Notes: generated by a model from the sequence alone, not told the origin. DNA of 44,269 nucleotides from Oscillospiraceae bacterium (GCA_015067705.1 SVLW01000014.1:1-44269), one strand, 5' to 3'; shown: positions 19,193 through 28,909, counted from the first letter of the stretch. Numbers and translations: made by a program.

Positions 19193-20506
19193 TTATTTCA
19201 GGATGTCGCGGGCGGCAGCAAGCAGCTGTTCTGCGGCATCGTCGATATCGGTATGCATGGTACAGCCTGCTGCGGCACGATGGCCGCCGCCGGCAAATTT
19301 CGCACAGATATCCGCGGCATTGATCCGGTTGCTGGTGCGGACGGAAACCTTGATGCTGCCGTCCTCCTGCTCCGTGAGGGTCATGCCGATGTCCACGCCC
19401 TCTACATTTCTGGGGATGGCGGCCACGCCGTCCTGATCGTCCACGGTGACGCCCAGTTCTTCGATAAGCGCCCGGGTGATCTTCACAATGGCGATTCTGC
19501 CGTTTTCATGGAACAGCATATTGGCCTGTGCCGCGCCCTCCAGTTTCATGCGGGCGGGGGTTTTGATGATGAAAAGTTCCAGATTGAGACCGGCAATGTC
19601 TGCGCCTGCCTCTGCACAGCGTGCGGCGGTCAGGAAGGTGTTGGCGGTCACATTGGAGAACTTGAAACAGCCGGTATCGGTGGACACGGCGGTATAAAGC
19701 GCATCCGCCAGATTCTCATCCAGCTCCACTTCCAGAAGATCCAGAAGCTCCAGGATCAACTCGCCGGTGGCGGCGGCGCCGGACTTGCACCAGAGTGCAC
19801 GGGAGAAGGCGCGGGACGTGTTGTGGTGGTCGATGGAGAGATCCACGCGGTACTGGTATTCCTTGGCATTTTCCGGGAAGAGGGAAAGATCGGCCACGTC
19901 CACGGATAAGACCGTCTCGGGCACAAAGCCCTCTTCGGCCTCCAGTCCATCCACCAGCCAGCCGTATTTCGGCGTCACATCGGGATTGGGCAGGAGATAG
20001 GCTTCTTTCTCAAGCTCCCGGAGGGCCAGGCAAAGCGCAGCGGCGCTGCCCAGCGTATCGCCGTCGGGACGGCGATGGGTGATAATCAGGAAGTTGTCCC
20101 GCTCGGAGAGAAGCTTTGCGGCTTCCTCGGCGGTATAGTGTACGGTGACGGGCGGGGCCACCGGGGCATTCTCAATGCCGGTAAGCACGGAGAGGATCTC
20201 CGCGCCGTGCTGGATGGAATCATCCAGATGGAACACAGGCTCCGGTGCGGCACGCAGGCCCACCTTCTGCGCCACTTCCCGGCGCAGATAGCCCACGGCG
20301 GAGCGCAGTCCGCGCATGGCGTCCTTTGCCGCTTTTTCGTCGCCCAGGACACTGATAAAGACCTTAGCGTAGCGGAGATCGTTCGTCACTTCACAGCGGG
20401 TGATGCTGACAAAGCCCTGCACGCGGGGATCTTTCAAAGTGCGCATGCAGGCGGCAAGCGCCTGCATGTATTCACTGCTGATTCGGTTAATACGGTTGTT
20501 CGCCAT
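19193..20506 (-). CDS. RbfA fused to NrnA-type DHH phosphoesterase
   Basis: 437 residues in one uninterrupted frame. Residues 1 to ~118 are ribosome-binding factor A (NRINRISSEYMQ, LKDPRV, YAKVFISVLG, PEPVFHLDDSI), a KH-like cold-shock factor for 30S maturation. Residues ~125-437 are a DHH/DHHA1 nanoRNase or pAp phosphatase: HRRPDGDTLGSA (His144, Asp148, Asp150), VDVAD, IDHHNT (Asp226-His228) and GGGHRAAAG near the C-terminus. It degrades 2-5 nt RNA and/or pAp (known for NrnA), possibly c-di-AMP-derived pApA. In most Firmicutes rbfA and nrnA are separate adjacent genes. The ATG overlaps the infB stop by one base (TAATG). Confidence 0.92.
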   Translation of the reverse strand: MANNRINRISSEYMQALAACMRTLKDPRVQGFVSITRCEVTNDLRYAKVFISVLGDEKAAKDAMRGLRSAVGYLRREVAQKVGLRAAPEPVFHLDDSIQHGAEILSVLTGIENAPVAPPVTVHYTAEEAAKLLSERDNFLIITHRRPDGDTLGSAAALCLALRELEKEAYLLPNPDVTPKYGWLVDGLEAEEGFVPETVLSVDVADLSLFPENAKEYQYRVDLSIDHHNTSRAFSRALWCKSGAAATGELILELLDLLEVELDENLADALYTAVSTDTGCFKFSNVTANTFLTAARCAEAGADIAGLNLELFIIKTPARMKLEGAAQANMLFHENGRIAIVKITRALIEELGVTVDDQDGVAAIPRNVEGVDIGMTLTEQEDGSIKVSVRTSNRINAADICAKFAGGGHRAAAGCTMHTDIDDAAEQLLAAARDILK

Positions 20507-23064
20507 TATCTTGCGATTTCCTCCATCACAAAGGACTCGATGATGTCACCGACCTTGATGTCGTTATACTTCTCGATGCTGCAGCCGCATTCATAACCGG
20601 CGGCCACTTCGCGGGCGTCGTCCTTAAAACGCTTCAGGGAAGCCAGCTCACCCTCATGGATGATCACGCCGTCACGCACCAGACGCACCTTGCAGGAGCG
20701 CACGATCTTGCCGTTCTGGACATAACAGCCGGCGATGGTGCCCACACCGGAGACCTTGAAGGTCTGGCGGACTTCCACATGGCCCAGCACGTTTTCGCGG
20801 AACTTGGGCGCCAGCATACCCTTCATAGCGGCCTCGATCTCTTCCAGGCAGTCATAAATGACGCGGTAGAGACGGATATCCACGTTCTGGCGCTTGGCGC
20901 TGTCCACCACCTCGGCAGAGGGACGGACGTTAAAGCCAATGATAATGGCGTTGGAGGCGTTGGCCAGCATGACGTCGGACTCGTTGATGGCGCCGACGGC
21001 AGTATGGATCACGCGCACACGCACTTCTTCGTTGGTAAGCTTTTCAAGGGATGCGGCCACGGCCTCACTGGTGCCGCGCACGTCGGCCTTGACGATGAGG
21101 TTCAGATCCTTCATCTCGCCTTCCTTGATGTGGGAGAAGAGGGTGTCAAGAGACACGCGCTGGATGGCGCGGGCCTGGGCTTCCTTATCCTCGGCGATAC
21201 GCTGCTCCACCAGTTCACGGGCCATACGCTCGTCGGCAACGGCGAAGAACTCGTCGCCGGCCTCCGGCACATCGCCCAGACCGATGATCTCCACCGGTAC
21301 GGAGGGCTCTGCATCTTTGATGCGGCGGCCACGGTCGTCGGTCATCACGCGGACATGGCCCACGGACTTACCGGCGATGATGGTGTCGCCCTGATGGAGG
21401 GTACCGTTCTGTACCAGCACGGTGGCAACCGGGCCGCGGCCGCGGTCAAGCCGTGCTTCGATGACCGTACCGCTGGCGGGACGGTCGGGGTTTGCCTTCA
21501 GTTCCTGCATGTCGGCAGTCAGGAGCACCATCTCCAGGAGGTTGTCAATACCCTCACCCAGAAGTGCGCTGATCTTGCAGACGATGGTTTCGCCGCCCCA
21601 TTCCTCGGGCACCAGTTCGTACTCGGTGAGCTGCTGCAGCACACGGTCCGGCTGGGCATTGGGACGGTCGATCTTGTTGACGGCCACCACGATGGGCACG
21701 CCTGCGGCCTTTGCGTGGCTGATGGCTTCCACGGTCTGGGGCATGATGCCGTCGTCGGCGGCGACGATCAGAATGACCACGTCCGTGATATTGGCGCCGC
21801 GGGCACGCATCTCGGTAAAGGCAGCGTGACCGGGGGTGTCGATAAAGGTGATCTCGCGGTCGTCAAGCTTCACACGGTAGGCACCGATGTGCTGGGTAAT
21901 ACCGCCGGCTTCGCCTGCTGCCACATTGGTCTTGCGGATGGCGTCGAGCAGGGAGGTCTTACCATGGTCAACGTGACCCATGACCACGACCACGGGGCTT
22001 CTGGGTACCAGCTGGTCCTCACTGTCCTCGGTGCGGTCGATGAGACGGTCTTCGATGGTGACGATGACTTCGCGCTCCACCTCTGCGCCCAGTTCCATGG
22101 CCACGAGAGAAGCAGTGTCAAAGTCGATAAACTGAGAAATGCTGGCCATGACGCCCAGCTTCATGAGCTGCTTGATGACGTCGCTGGCGGTCTTCTTCAG
22201 GCGGGAGGCCAGTTCGCCCACGGCGATCTCGTCGGGGATCATCACCTTCAGGGGCTTTGCCTTGGCCACTTCCTGCTGGAGCCGCTTCAGCTTTTCCTGC
22301 TCCTCATTGCGGCGCTTGGAGCCGAAGGAGCGGCGATCGTTGTTCTTCTTGGTGAGCTTCTGCTTGGAGCTCTGCATATTGTTCTGGGCGCGATCCGGCA
22401 CCAGAGAATCCACGCGCTCGTCATAGCGATCCAGATTGACGCTGGAGCCGCGAGTATCCACATAGCGCTGCTTCTGAGCGCTCTTGGGTGCGTCGGACAC
22501 CACTGCCACGGCGGGGGAATCGTCCTGGACGTTCTGCACCAGCACATTCTGCTGGGGACGGGATTCCTGCTGCTGGGGCTTCTTCTGGTCGCGCTTGGGC
22601 TGACGCTGCTGCAGGGGAGCGGCGTTTTCAAAGCGGGACTGACGGCTGCTGCCGGCAGCGGGACGCTGGTTGTTATTCTGATTTTTCTGGGGCTCCTGCT
22701 TTGCCTCCGGTGCCTTTTCGACGGGCTTTGCAGGTTCGGCCTTGGGCGCGGGCTTCTCGGCGGGCTTTTCCGCCTTCTTTTCCTGGGGCTTTTCGGCCTT
22801 GGGTGCCTCCGGTGCGGCCTTGGGCTCCGGCTTCTTTTCCGGCTCACGGCGCTTGAGCTGTGCCATCAGGGCGGCATTGATGTCCGTGGTCTGATTCTCA
22901 CGGGTCAGACGCTCGAAGATGAAGTTCAGCTCTTCGTCCGTCAGGATCTGCATATGGTTCTTCGGAATGGTTCCGTATTCAGCCAAAATGTCGTTAATGA
23001 CCTTGGAGGGTACACCAAAATCCTTTGCCAGCTCATGAATTCTGTATTTGATAATCGTACTCAA
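20506..23064 (-). CDS. infB: Translation initiation factor IF-2
   Basis: 852 residues from a TTG at 23064 with GGAGGTG upstream; the ATG seven codons earlier lies within that ribosome-binding site. Family N-terminus [20 protein letters not shown], then a 200-residue linker rich in Lys, Pro, Glu, Gln and Ala (low-complexity), a second IF2_N module ([18 protein letters not shown]), the GTPase core ([24 protein letters not shown]) and C-terminal domains binding fMet-tRNA. Delivers initiator tRNA to the 30S subunit. Fifth gene of the nusA operon. Confidence 0.96.
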   Translation of the reverse strand: MSTIIKYRIHELAKDFGVPSKVINDILAEYGTIPKNHMQILTDEELNFIFERLTRENQTTDINAALMAQLKRREPEKKPEPKAAPEAPKAEKPQEKKAEKPAEKPAPKAEPAKPVEKAPEAKQEPQKNQNNNQRPAAGSSRQSRFENAAPLQQRQPKRDQKKPQQQESRPQQNVLVQNVQDDSPAVAVVSDAPKSAQKQRYVDTRGSSVNLDRYDERVDSLVPDRAQNNMQSSKQKLTKKNNDRRSFGSKRRNEEQEKLKRLQQEVAKAKPLKVMIPDEIAVGELASRLKKTASDVIKQLMKLGVMASISQFIDFDTASLVAMELGAEVEREVIVTIEDRLIDRTEDSEDQLVPRSPVVVVMGHVDHGKTSLLDAIRKTNVAAGEAGGITQHIGAYRVKLDDREITFIDTPGHAAFTEMRARGANITDVVILIVAADDGIMPQTVEAISHAKAAGVPIVVAVNKIDRPNAQPDRVLQQLTEYELVPEEWGGETIVCKISALLGEGIDNLLEMVLLTADMQELKANPDRPASGTVIEARLDRGRGPVATVLVQNGTLHQGDTIIAGKSVGHVRVMTDDRGRRIKDAEPSVPVEIIGLGDVPEAGDEFFAVADERMARELVEQRIAEDKEAQARAIQRVSLDTLFSHIKEGEMKDLNLIVKADVRGTSEAVAASLEKLTNEEVRVRVIHTAVGAINESDVMLANASNAIIIGFNVRPSAEVVDSAKRQNVDIRLYRVIYDCLEEIEAAMKGMLAPKFRENVLGHVEVRQTFKVSGVGTIAGCYVQNGKIVRSCKVRLVRDGVIIHEGELASLKRFKDDAREVAAGYECGCSIEKYNDIKVGDIIESFVMEEIAR

Positions 23065-23085
23065 GTGTGGGAGCACCTCCATCAA

Positions 23086-23445
23086 TTAGTTTGTAGTGTC
23101 TTTTGGCTCTCTATTGGAATGCCCTTCCGGCAGGATGCCGGACATGGCAGTGTGCGCCTTGAGGAATGCGCCTGCGAACCCGGGGTCGCAGATGGCCAGC
23201 GCAGCGCAGCTTTTATAGCCGATGGCTGGGCCAAGCGCTTCTTTGGAATAGGGAAGGGTGATGGCGGTGACGTCGCCCCGCCGGTTTTCGAAGCGTCTTA
23301 CGGTATTCTCTGCCGCATCACTGGCAAAGAGCAGGATCTCTGCCCGGCCGAAATGCAGTGCCTCGAGTACCGGTTCGTTCCCCACCGCCAGCCGTCCGGC
23401 CTTTTTCGCCAGACCCAGCAGGGAGAGTTCTTTATTCGTGCTCAA
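23086..23445 (-). CDS. ylxQ: YlxQ-like L7Ae-family RNA-binding protein
   Basis: 119 residues from a TTG at 23445, with GGAGG nine bases upstream; the frame is open to 23571 but the upstream part is a shadow of ylxR. LSLLGLAKKAGRLAVGNEPV followed by AEILLFASDAAENT and YSKEALGPAIG is the L7Ae/L30e/YlxQ pattern, a small K-turn RNA binder. Its position between ylxR and infB is the conserved one. It overlaps ylxR by 14 bases, so translation is probably coupled. Function in ribosome assembly or RNA regulation is not established. Confidence 0.88.
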   Translation of the reverse strand: MSTNKELSLLGLAKKAGRLAVGNEPVLEALHFGRAEILLFASDAAENTVRRFENRRGDVTAITLPYSKEALGPAIGYKSCAALAICDPGFAGAFLKAHTAMSGILPEGHSNREPKDTTN

Positions 23446-23713
23446 TGGGTGTTTCCTCCAGCTCTTTCTCCAGCGCCTCGTAAATCTCGTCCGGGATGGC
23501 GCACTCAAAGGTGCGCTCCAGTGCGCGGGATTTCCGCACCCGGGCGAAACAATCCGGCGACGGACAGACATAGGCGCCGCGTCCCGGGCTCTTGCCCCGG
23601 AAATCCAGAGAGATCACGCCCTCCGGCGAGCGCACCACGCGGATCAGTTCCCGCTTCGGCTTATGCTCCCGGCAGCCCAGACATTGACGCATGGGAATCT
23701 TTTTTTGCTTCAT
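23432..23713 (-). CDS. ylxR: YlxR (DUF448) RNA-binding protein
   Basis: 93 residues, typical length. PMRQCLGCREHKPKRELIR at the N-terminus, a central strand (VISLDFRGKSPGRGAYVCP) and DCFARVRKSRALERTF are the DUF448 signatures; GRGAYVC is nearly invariant in the family. Lies 27 bp after nusA and overlaps ylxQ. Known homologues bind RNA or influence RNase P and nucleoid-linked regulation; the exact role is unsettled. Confidence 0.93.
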   Translation of the reverse strand: MKQKKIPMRQCLGCREHKPKRELIRVVRSPEGVISLDFRGKSPGRGAYVCPSPDCFARVRKSRALERTFECAIPDEIYEALEKELEETPIEHE

Positions 23714-23740
23714 AAAGACGCTCCGATTAAAAAGTTTGAT

Positions 23741-24802
23741 TTATTCAAAATCGATCTGAGAAAGGGGCTTGATATCGATCTTATAACCCGTCAGCTTTAC
23801 GGCCAGGCGGGCGTTCTGGCCCTCGCGGCCGATGGCGAGAGAAAGCTGGTCATCCGGCACGATGACGCGGCAGGCCTTGCCCTCGTCCAGAAGATCCACA
23901 CGGATGACGGAGGCGGGCGCCAGCGCAGAGGCGATGAACTCCGCCGGATCCTCGCTGTAGCGAACGATGTCGATCTTCTCGCCGCGCAGCTCGGCCACGA
24001 TGGCATTCACGCGCTCACCGCGGGGACCCACACAGGCGCCCACGGGATCCACGGCCTCGTCCTGGCTCCACACGGCCAGCTTGGTACGGCTGCCGGCTTC
24101 ACGGGAGATGGACATGACTTCCACGATACCGTCGCGGATTTCGGGAACGTTCAGTTCAAAGAGACGCTTGACAAGACCCGGATGGGTACGGGAGATCACC
24201 ACGCGGGGGCGATTCTTGTCGTTGCGGACTTCTACAACATAGACGCGGATGTGGTCGCCCTCGGTGAGGACTTCGCCGCGCACCTGCTCGCTCATGGGCA
24301 GGAGGATCTCGGACTTCTCAGAACCGGAGCCGATTTCCAGAATGATGTTGCCGCCGCGGCTGTCGATGCGGCTGACAACAGCGGGCACCAGCTCGTGCTC
24401 GCTGGCGGTGAAGCGCTGGAACACGATGCCCTGCTCGGCCTCGCGGATGCCCTGGATGATGACCTGCTTGGCGGTCTGGGCGGCGATGCGGCCAAAGTTC
24501 ATGGTGGGGACGGGGATCTTCACGATATCGCCGATCTGGGGTGCTCTGGCATACTCGTGGGCGTCCTCCTGGGTGATCTCAAGATCCGGATCCCAGACTT
24601 CTTCCACAACGGTTTTCTGCTCGAACATCCGAAGCTCGCGCTTTGCCATGTCCGGCTCGATGACGACGTTATCGCCGGCACCATCGTGGTCTCTCTTGTA
24701 TGCGGTGATCAGCGCCTGGGCGATCTTTTCCAGCATATAATCCTTCGGAATACCCTTTTCTTTTTCCAGAAGCTCAAGCGCGTTGAAAATTTCCTTGCTC
24801 AT
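23741..24802 (-). CDS. nusA: Transcription termination/antitermination factor NusA
   Basis: 353 residues from the ATG at 24802 (AAGGTGG upstream, normal family N-terminus [20 protein letters not shown]); the frame extends 40 codons further upstream without a start signal. N-terminal RNA-polymerase-binding domain, an S1 domain ([13 protein letters not shown], then [12 protein letters not shown]), and two KH domains ([34 protein letters not shown]). No C-terminal acidic repeats, as in other Firmicutes. Second gene of the operon that starts with rimP. Confidence 0.96.
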   Translation of the reverse strand: MSKEIFNALELLEKEKGIPKDYMLEKIAQALITAYKRDHDGAGDNVVIEPDMAKRELRMFEQKTVVEEVWDPDLEITQEDAHEYARAPQIGDIVKIPVPTMNFGRIAAQTAKQVIIQGIREAEQGIVFQRFTASEHELVPAVVSRIDSRGGNIILEIGSGSEKSEILLPMSEQVRGEVLTEGDHIRVYVVEVRNDKNRPRVVISRTHPGLVKRLFELNVPEIRDGIVEVMSISREAGSRTKLAVWSQDEAVDPVGACVGPRGERVNAIVAELRGEKIDIVRYSEDPAEFIASALAPASVIRVDLLDEGKACRVIVPDDQLSLAIGREGQNARLAVKLTGYKIDIKPLSQIDFE

Positions 24803-24842
24803 TTGACAGTGCCACCTTCTAATAAATGATCGGGGAGAGCCA

Positions 24843-25322
24843 TCAAAGCTCTTCGCCGGTATAGACCAGACGGACCGCAGAAATGTCCGCCGGCTCGAAT
24901 GTGATCTTCGTTTCTTTCTCAATGGTCACGCGGCCGTCCTCATATCCGGCCAGGGTTCCCACATGCTGCTTGGCACCCTCCACGGCGCGGTAAAGCCGCA
25001 CCTCAATGGTGTGCCCCATGAATTTCTCGAAATGTGCGGGCTGGCTCAGGGGGCGCTCCAGACCGGCGGAGGAAACATAGAACGTATACTGCTGGGGGAT
25101 GGGGTCATAGCGATCCAGCAGGGGATCCACCGCACGGCTGACCTTTTCACAGTCTTCGATGCCGATGCCGTTTTCGGCGTCAATATAAATCGTCAGTTCA
25201 TAAAGACTGCCGACTTTTTCAAAGGTCACGTCCCAGAGCTCATAGCCCAGTTCCGTCACGACCGGCTCCGCAAAACTCTTCACGCGGCCGACTACATTTT
25301 TCTCAGACTTATTCGCTGCCAA
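24843..25322 (-). CDS. rimP: Ribosome maturation factor RimP
   Basis: 159 residues, the usual length. N-terminal domain ELGYELWDVTFEKVGSLYEL, LTIYIDAENGIGIEDCEKVS and the VSSAGLERPL motif at mid-length, then the SH3-like C-terminal domain. Needed for 30S subunit maturation. First gene of the operon; a strong promoter and a leader hairpin lie upstream. The ATG is preceded by AAGGAGG. Confidence 0.95.
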   Translation of the reverse strand: MAANKSEKNVVGRVKSFAEPVVTELGYELWDVTFEKVGSLYELTIYIDAENGIGIEDCEKVSRAVDPLLDRYDPIPQQYTFYVSSAGLERPLSQPAHFEKFMGHTIEVRLYRAVEGAKQHVGTLAGYEDGRVTIEKETKITFEPADISAVRLVYTGEEL

Positions 25323-25351
25323 AACGCAGAACCTCCTTAATCAACAAATAA

Positions 25352-25369
25352 GAGTGGGATTCCCCACTC
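25352..25369 (-). promoter_or_regulatory. Leader hairpin upstream of rimP
   Basis: Seven-bp stem GAGTGGG/CCCACTC (25352-25358 with 25363-25369) between the promoter and rimP, followed on the minus strand by TTATTTG. It could be a weak attenuator or a processing/stability stem for the nusA operon mRNA. Confidence 0.45.
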
Positions 25370-25387
25370 TCACTCACTACCATGAGA

Positions 25388-25416
25388 AGTATACCACCAC
25401 CCCGCGCCAAATGCAA
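25388..25416 (-). promoter_or_regulatory. Promoter of the rimP-nusA-infB operon
   Basis: Minus strand TTGCAT (25411-25416), 17-bp spacer, TATACT (25388-25393). Confidence 0.72.
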
Positions 25417-25531
25417 GCCTTTTGTGAAAAAATCAGCCGATTTGGTATCTGTATCTAGCAAAAAATGCGTAGAACCATGTCCATCTGTGCGGAAGTGCCG
25501 AATCTTTTCTCCCTGCGGCCGGACGGGAACG

Positions 25532-25570
25532 AAAAAAGCATTCCCGGATACAGAAGTCTGTATCCGGGAA
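25532..25570 (-). terminator. Terminator of pepF
   Basis: 13-bp stem (25541-25553 with 25558-25570). On the minus strand it is followed after four bases by six T (25532-25537). The remaining bases up to the rimP promoter show no gene. Confidence 0.82.
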
Positions 25571-25588
25571 GCGGGAAAAGCGATCTGC

Positions 25589-27385
25589 TTACTGCAGTGC
25601 CGCCAGCTCGTCCACCAGCTCGCCGAAGAGCTTCAGTGCGGCGTTCACCGGGGCGGGCGTGGACATATCAACGCCTGCGATCAGGAGCAGGCTGATGGGA
25701 TCGGCGCTGCCGCCGGAGGAGAGGAAGCGCTTATAGTCGGCAACAGCCGGCTCGCCCTCTGCCAGAATGCGCTCCGCAATGGCCACGGCGGCGGAGAAGC
25801 CGGTGGCGTACTGGAACACATAATAGTCATAGAAGAAATGGGGGATTCTCGCCCATTCATAGGCAATGCCGTCGTCGGAGATCATGTCCGGACCGAAGTA
25901 GAGCCGGTTCAGCTCGTGATACTTCTTTGCCAGCACGTCTGCCGTCAGGGTCTCGCCGCGCTCGGACATCTGGCCCATCATCAGCTCAAATTCCGCAAAC
26001 ATGGTCTGGCGGTATACGGTGCCCTTGAACTGGTCCAGGAAATGGTTGATGAGATAGGCGCGCTCCTTCTTGTCCGTGGTTTTCTGCAGGAGATGGCGCA
26101 TCAGAAGGATCTCGTTGCAGGTGGAGGCTACTTCCGCCACGAAGATCACGTAGTGGGCAGTGGAGGTGGGCTGGTTCTTCTGGCTTAAGTAGCTGTGCAG
26201 GGCGTGGCCCATCTCGTGTGCCAGCGTGAACATGCTGTCCAGATTGTCGTGGTGATTCAGGAGCACATAGGGATGCGGGTCGCCGCCGGCGGAATAGGCG
26301 CCGGAGCGCTTGCCCACGTTCTCGTACACATCGATCCAGCGGTTTTGGAAGCCTTCCTTCAGCATCTCCACATAGTCTTCCCCCAGGACAGCCAGGGCCT
26401 CGAGAACGGTCTTCTGTGCCTCGGCGTAGGGGATGGTGGAGGCGGCGTCTGCCACGATGGGGGTATAGACGTCGTACATATGAAGCTCGTCTAATCCCAG
26501 CATCTTCTTGCGCAGGGCGACGTAGCGGTACATCTTGTCGAGATTCTGATGCACGGCCTCAATGAGGTTGTGGTATACCTCCACCGGAACCTCCGTGCGA
26601 TCCAGCGCGGCCTCCAGCGTGGAGTCATACTTCCGGGCATTTGCATAGAAGCGCAGCTGTTTGAACTGGGCGTCCAGCGTGGCGGCAATGGTGTTCTTAT
26701 ATTCTGCAAGACGGGTGTAATAGGTCTCAAATGCGCTCTTGCGCAGTTCCACGTCGTCGCTCTCTAAGAGCACCACCAGGGAACCGTTGGTGAGCTGGTG
26801 CTCGCCGCCATCTTTGTCCACGGCGTTCGGGAAGCGCATATCGGCGTTTCTTAAGACGGAGCCGATGTTGTCGGCGGCGTCGGCCACTTCGCCGGATGCG
26901 GCCAGAATGGCCTCCACTTCCGGGGAGAGGATGTGGGCGGCGCGGCGGCGGATCTTATAAAGACTGCGGCGATAGGTCTCAAGGGCCGGCTCCTCCCGGA
27001 AGAACTGCTCCAGGGTCTCCTCGGGGATGGCCATGATCTCCGGGGTGGCGAAAGCGTCGGCGGAAGAGATGGCCACCAGCGTGCCGCTGGCCTTGCCGCG
27101 CAGATCCTGATAGAAGCTGTTGCCGGTGTCCTCGTCGCCCTTGCGGCTGGCATAGCCCATAAAGCGGCCCAACCGGAGAGTCAGCTCGTCATCCTTACGG
27201 AAATAAGCCAAAAGCTCGGCGGCGCTGCGGCCCAGAGTGCCCTGCATGGCCGCGATTTCGGCGGGAACAGCCTTCAGCGCCTCATATTCCGCAAGCCATG
27301 CCTCATCGGAGGGGAATAAATCTTTCAGATTCCAGGTAAATTCCTCCGGAACCTCACTTCTCACGGGGATTATCTTCTCTGCCAT
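25589..27385 (-). CDS. pepF: Oligoendopeptidase F (M3 zinc metallopeptidase)
   Basis: 598 residues from the ATG at 27385 (AAGGAGT ten bases upstream), the standard PepF length. N-terminal VPEEFTWNLKDLFPSDEAW, central helical regions, and the zinc motif TLAHEMGHALHS with His390, Glu391 and His394. The downstream FVAEVASTCNE carries the third ligand glutamate. Cytosolic peptidase that cleaves 7-17-residue peptides. It follows the amidohydrolase gene by 28 bp, so the two form an operon consistent with peptide and amino-acid-derivative breakdown. Confidence 0.95.
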   Translation of the reverse strand: MAEKIIPVRSEVPEEFTWNLKDLFPSDEAWLAEYEALKAVPAEIAAMQGTLGRSAAELLAYFRKDDELTLRLGRFMGYASRKGDEDTGNSFYQDLRGKASGTLVAISSADAFATPEIMAIPEETLEQFFREEPALETYRRSLYKIRRRAAHILSPEVEAILAASGEVADAADNIGSVLRNADMRFPNAVDKDGGEHQLTNGSLVVLLESDDVELRKSAFETYYTRLAEYKNTIAATLDAQFKQLRFYANARKYDSTLEAALDRTEVPVEVYHNLIEAVHQNLDKMYRYVALRKKMLGLDELHMYDVYTPIVADAASTIPYAEAQKTVLEALAVLGEDYVEMLKEGFQNRWIDVYENVGKRSGAYSAGGDPHPYVLLNHHDNLDSMFTLAHEMGHALHSYLSQKNQPTSTAHYVIFVAEVASTCNEILLMRHLLQKTTDKKERAYLINHFLDQFKGTVYRQTMFAEFELMMGQMSERGETLTADVLAKKYHELNRLYFGPDMISDDGIAYEWARIPHFFYDYYVFQYATGFSAAVAIAERILAEGEPAVADYKRFLSSGGSADPISLLLIAGVDMSTPAPVNAALKLFGELVDELAALQ

Positions 27386-27413
27386 AGGTTTTTTACTCCT
27401 TACCGTTTCTTGG

Positions 27414-28556
27414 TCAAACCACTTTTTTGCCGTCCACGATGACGGTCTCGATGCAGGTGTCCGACACCATGGGATCACCGTTTGCAATGACGATGTCCGC
27501 GTCCTTGCCCACTTCCAGGGAACCCACCCGGGCGTCCACGCCCAGATGACGGGCGGGATTGATGGTGATGGCCTGGAGTGCCTGGAAGGGATCCATGCCT
27601 GCCTTCACGGCAAGGCCCGCGCAGAGGGGCAGATACTGCTGAGAGATCACGGGGGCGTCGGTGATGATGCTCACCTGTAATCCGGCTCTTGCCAGAATAC
27701 CGGGGGTCTCAAAGGTCTTGTGGTTCAGTTCGATCTTGGTGGCGTGGGTCATGGTGGGGCCCACCGCTACCGGCACGCCTGCCCGCACCAGCTCGTCCAC
27801 GATGAGATGGCCCTCGGTGCAGTGCTCGATGGTGAGTTTTACGCCGAACTCCTTTGCAATGCGAATGGTGGTGCAGATATCGTCTGCCCGGTGGGCGTGA
27901 GCCTTCAGGGGGATCTCGCCCCGGAGGACAGGGATCAGGGCCTCCATCTTCATATCAAAGCGGGGCTGTTTCGTGATGTCGTCGCCGGCGGCTTCCTTGC
28001 GGAGCATATAGTCCCGGGCCAGGAACAGCTGCTCCCGCAGCTTTGCGGCGGTGGTCATCCGGGCAGAGTCGCCCTTGTCCCGATAACAGCGCTTGGGATT
28101 CTCGCCAAAGGCGCACTTCATGGCGACAGCGGGATCGATCACCATGTCGTCCACGCAGTTGCCGTAGGTTTTCACGGCGATAAAGGTGCCGCCCAGCACA
28201 TTGGCGCTGCCGGGGCCGGTGCCCACGGTGGTAACACCGCCGGCCAGCGCCATGGGAACGGCCTCGTCCTGGGGATTAAAGCTGTCGATGGCCCGGAGAT
28301 GCGAGGCCACGATATCGCCCATTTCATTATAGTCATGGCCCTCAAAGCCCATACCGTAGTTATCAAGGCCCAGATGGCTGTGGGCGTCAATAAAGCCGGG
28401 GTATACCTGCCGTCCTGCGGCGTCGATGACTTCCTCGCCGTTCTCCGGCGTCAGATCCGGCGCGATGGCGGCGATTTTGCCGTCCCGGATCAAAAGATCC
28501 GCCTGATACGCTTCTGCATGAATGGCGTCATGGATCCATCCGTTTTTGATCAGCAT
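27414..28556 (-). CDS. Amidohydrolase (imidazolonepropionase/prolidase-like, COG1228 type)
   Basis: 380 residues from the ATG at 28556 (AGGAGG upstream); a longer open frame is non-coding. Metal-dependent TIM-barrel amidohydrolase: N-terminal small sandwich (LLIRDGKIAAIAP), HxH in VYPGFIDAHSHLG, later ligands in LKAHAHRADD (His) and TIEHCTEG (His), acid in SIITDAPV (Asp), and the C-terminal ITINPARHLGV and GKDADIVI motifs. Hydrolyses an amide or cyclic ureide; the natural substrate is unknown. First gene of a two-gene operon with pepF. Confidence 0.87.
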   Translation of the reverse strand: MLIKNGWIHDAIHAEAYQADLLIRDGKIAAIAPDLTPENGEEVIDAAGRQVYPGFIDAHSHLGLDNYGMGFEGHDYNEMGDIVASHLRAIDSFNPQDEAVPMALAGGVTTVGTGPGSANVLGGTFIAVKTYGNCVDDMVIDPAVAMKCAFGENPKRCYRDKGDSARMTTAAKLREQLFLARDYMLRKEAAGDDITKQPRFDMKMEALIPVLRGEIPLKAHAHRADDICTTIRIAKEFGVKLTIEHCTEGHLIVDELVRAGVPVAVGPTMTHATKIELNHKTFETPGILARAGLQVSIITDAPVISQQYLPLCAGLAVKAGMDPFQALQAITINPARHLGVDARVGSLEVGKDADIVIANGDPMVSDTCIETVIVDGKKVV

Positions 28557-28590
28557 GAGAATATTCCTCCTGCATTTCGTATTTGTCCTT

Positions 28591-28619
28591 ATTATATGCC
28601 GATTCCGCCGGAAAGGCAA
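28591..28619 (-). promoter_or_regulatory. Promoter of the amidohydrolase-pepF operon
   Basis: Minus strand TTGCCT (28614-28619), 17-bp spacer, TATAAT (28591-28596), 35 bp before the start codon. Confidence 0.7.
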
Positions 28620-28670
28620 GCGGCAGGCGCCATTGTCACAAAGGATGCCGGCGGCATATACTGAGACTGT

Positions 28671-28697
28671 GGCTGCCCGAAACGAGAAGGGGCAGCC
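28671..28697 (+). promoter_or_regulatory. Hairpin in the cotJ leader
   Basis: Stem GGCTGCCC/GGGCAGCC (28671-28678 with 28690-28697) ending four bases before the AAGGAG ribosome-binding site of cotJA. It may affect translation or mRNA stability. A CATATACT at 28655-28662 could be a sporulation sigma-E-like -10, but the -35 is unclear. Confidence 0.4.
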
Positions 28698-28717
28698 GCA
28701 AAGGAGAATCCGACAGT

Positions 28718-28909
28718 ATGGAATCAATGCAAATTTTGCAGCAGTTATACGGCGCGGCCCGCGCCGATGTGACGCCGCTTGCCATGGCCTATGTGCCGGT
28801 GCAGCAGTGGGACGCCATTTATGAGGCGGAAAAGGGCCTCTCACGCGGCACTATCTTCCCGGCCCTGGATCTGCCGTTTTTGGGAAAGGAGCCGAAGAAC
28901 CATGAGTGA
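28718..28909 (+). CDS. cotJA: Spore coat-associated protein CotJA
   Basis: 63 residues; ATG with AAGGAG twelve bases upstream. Family pattern: PLAMAYVPVQQWDAIYE followed by GLSRGTIFPALDLPFLG, normally found in CotJA. Small structural protein of the inner spore coat, made in the mother cell. First gene of a complete cotJABC operon; its last eight bases overlap cotJB. Strong indicator that the organism sporulates or descends from sporulators. Confidence 0.9.
   Translation: MESMQILQQLYGAARADVTPLAMAYVPVQQWDAIYEAEKGLSRGTIFPALDLPFLGKEPKNHE

Noticed and set aside
20656-23715. A 1019-codon open frame on the plus strand opposite infB and ylxR
   Set aside because: It is antisense to well-conserved infB, ylxQ and ylxR, its product is repetitive in Gly/His/Leu/Val with no family motifs, and such frames are common opposite GC-rich codon use.
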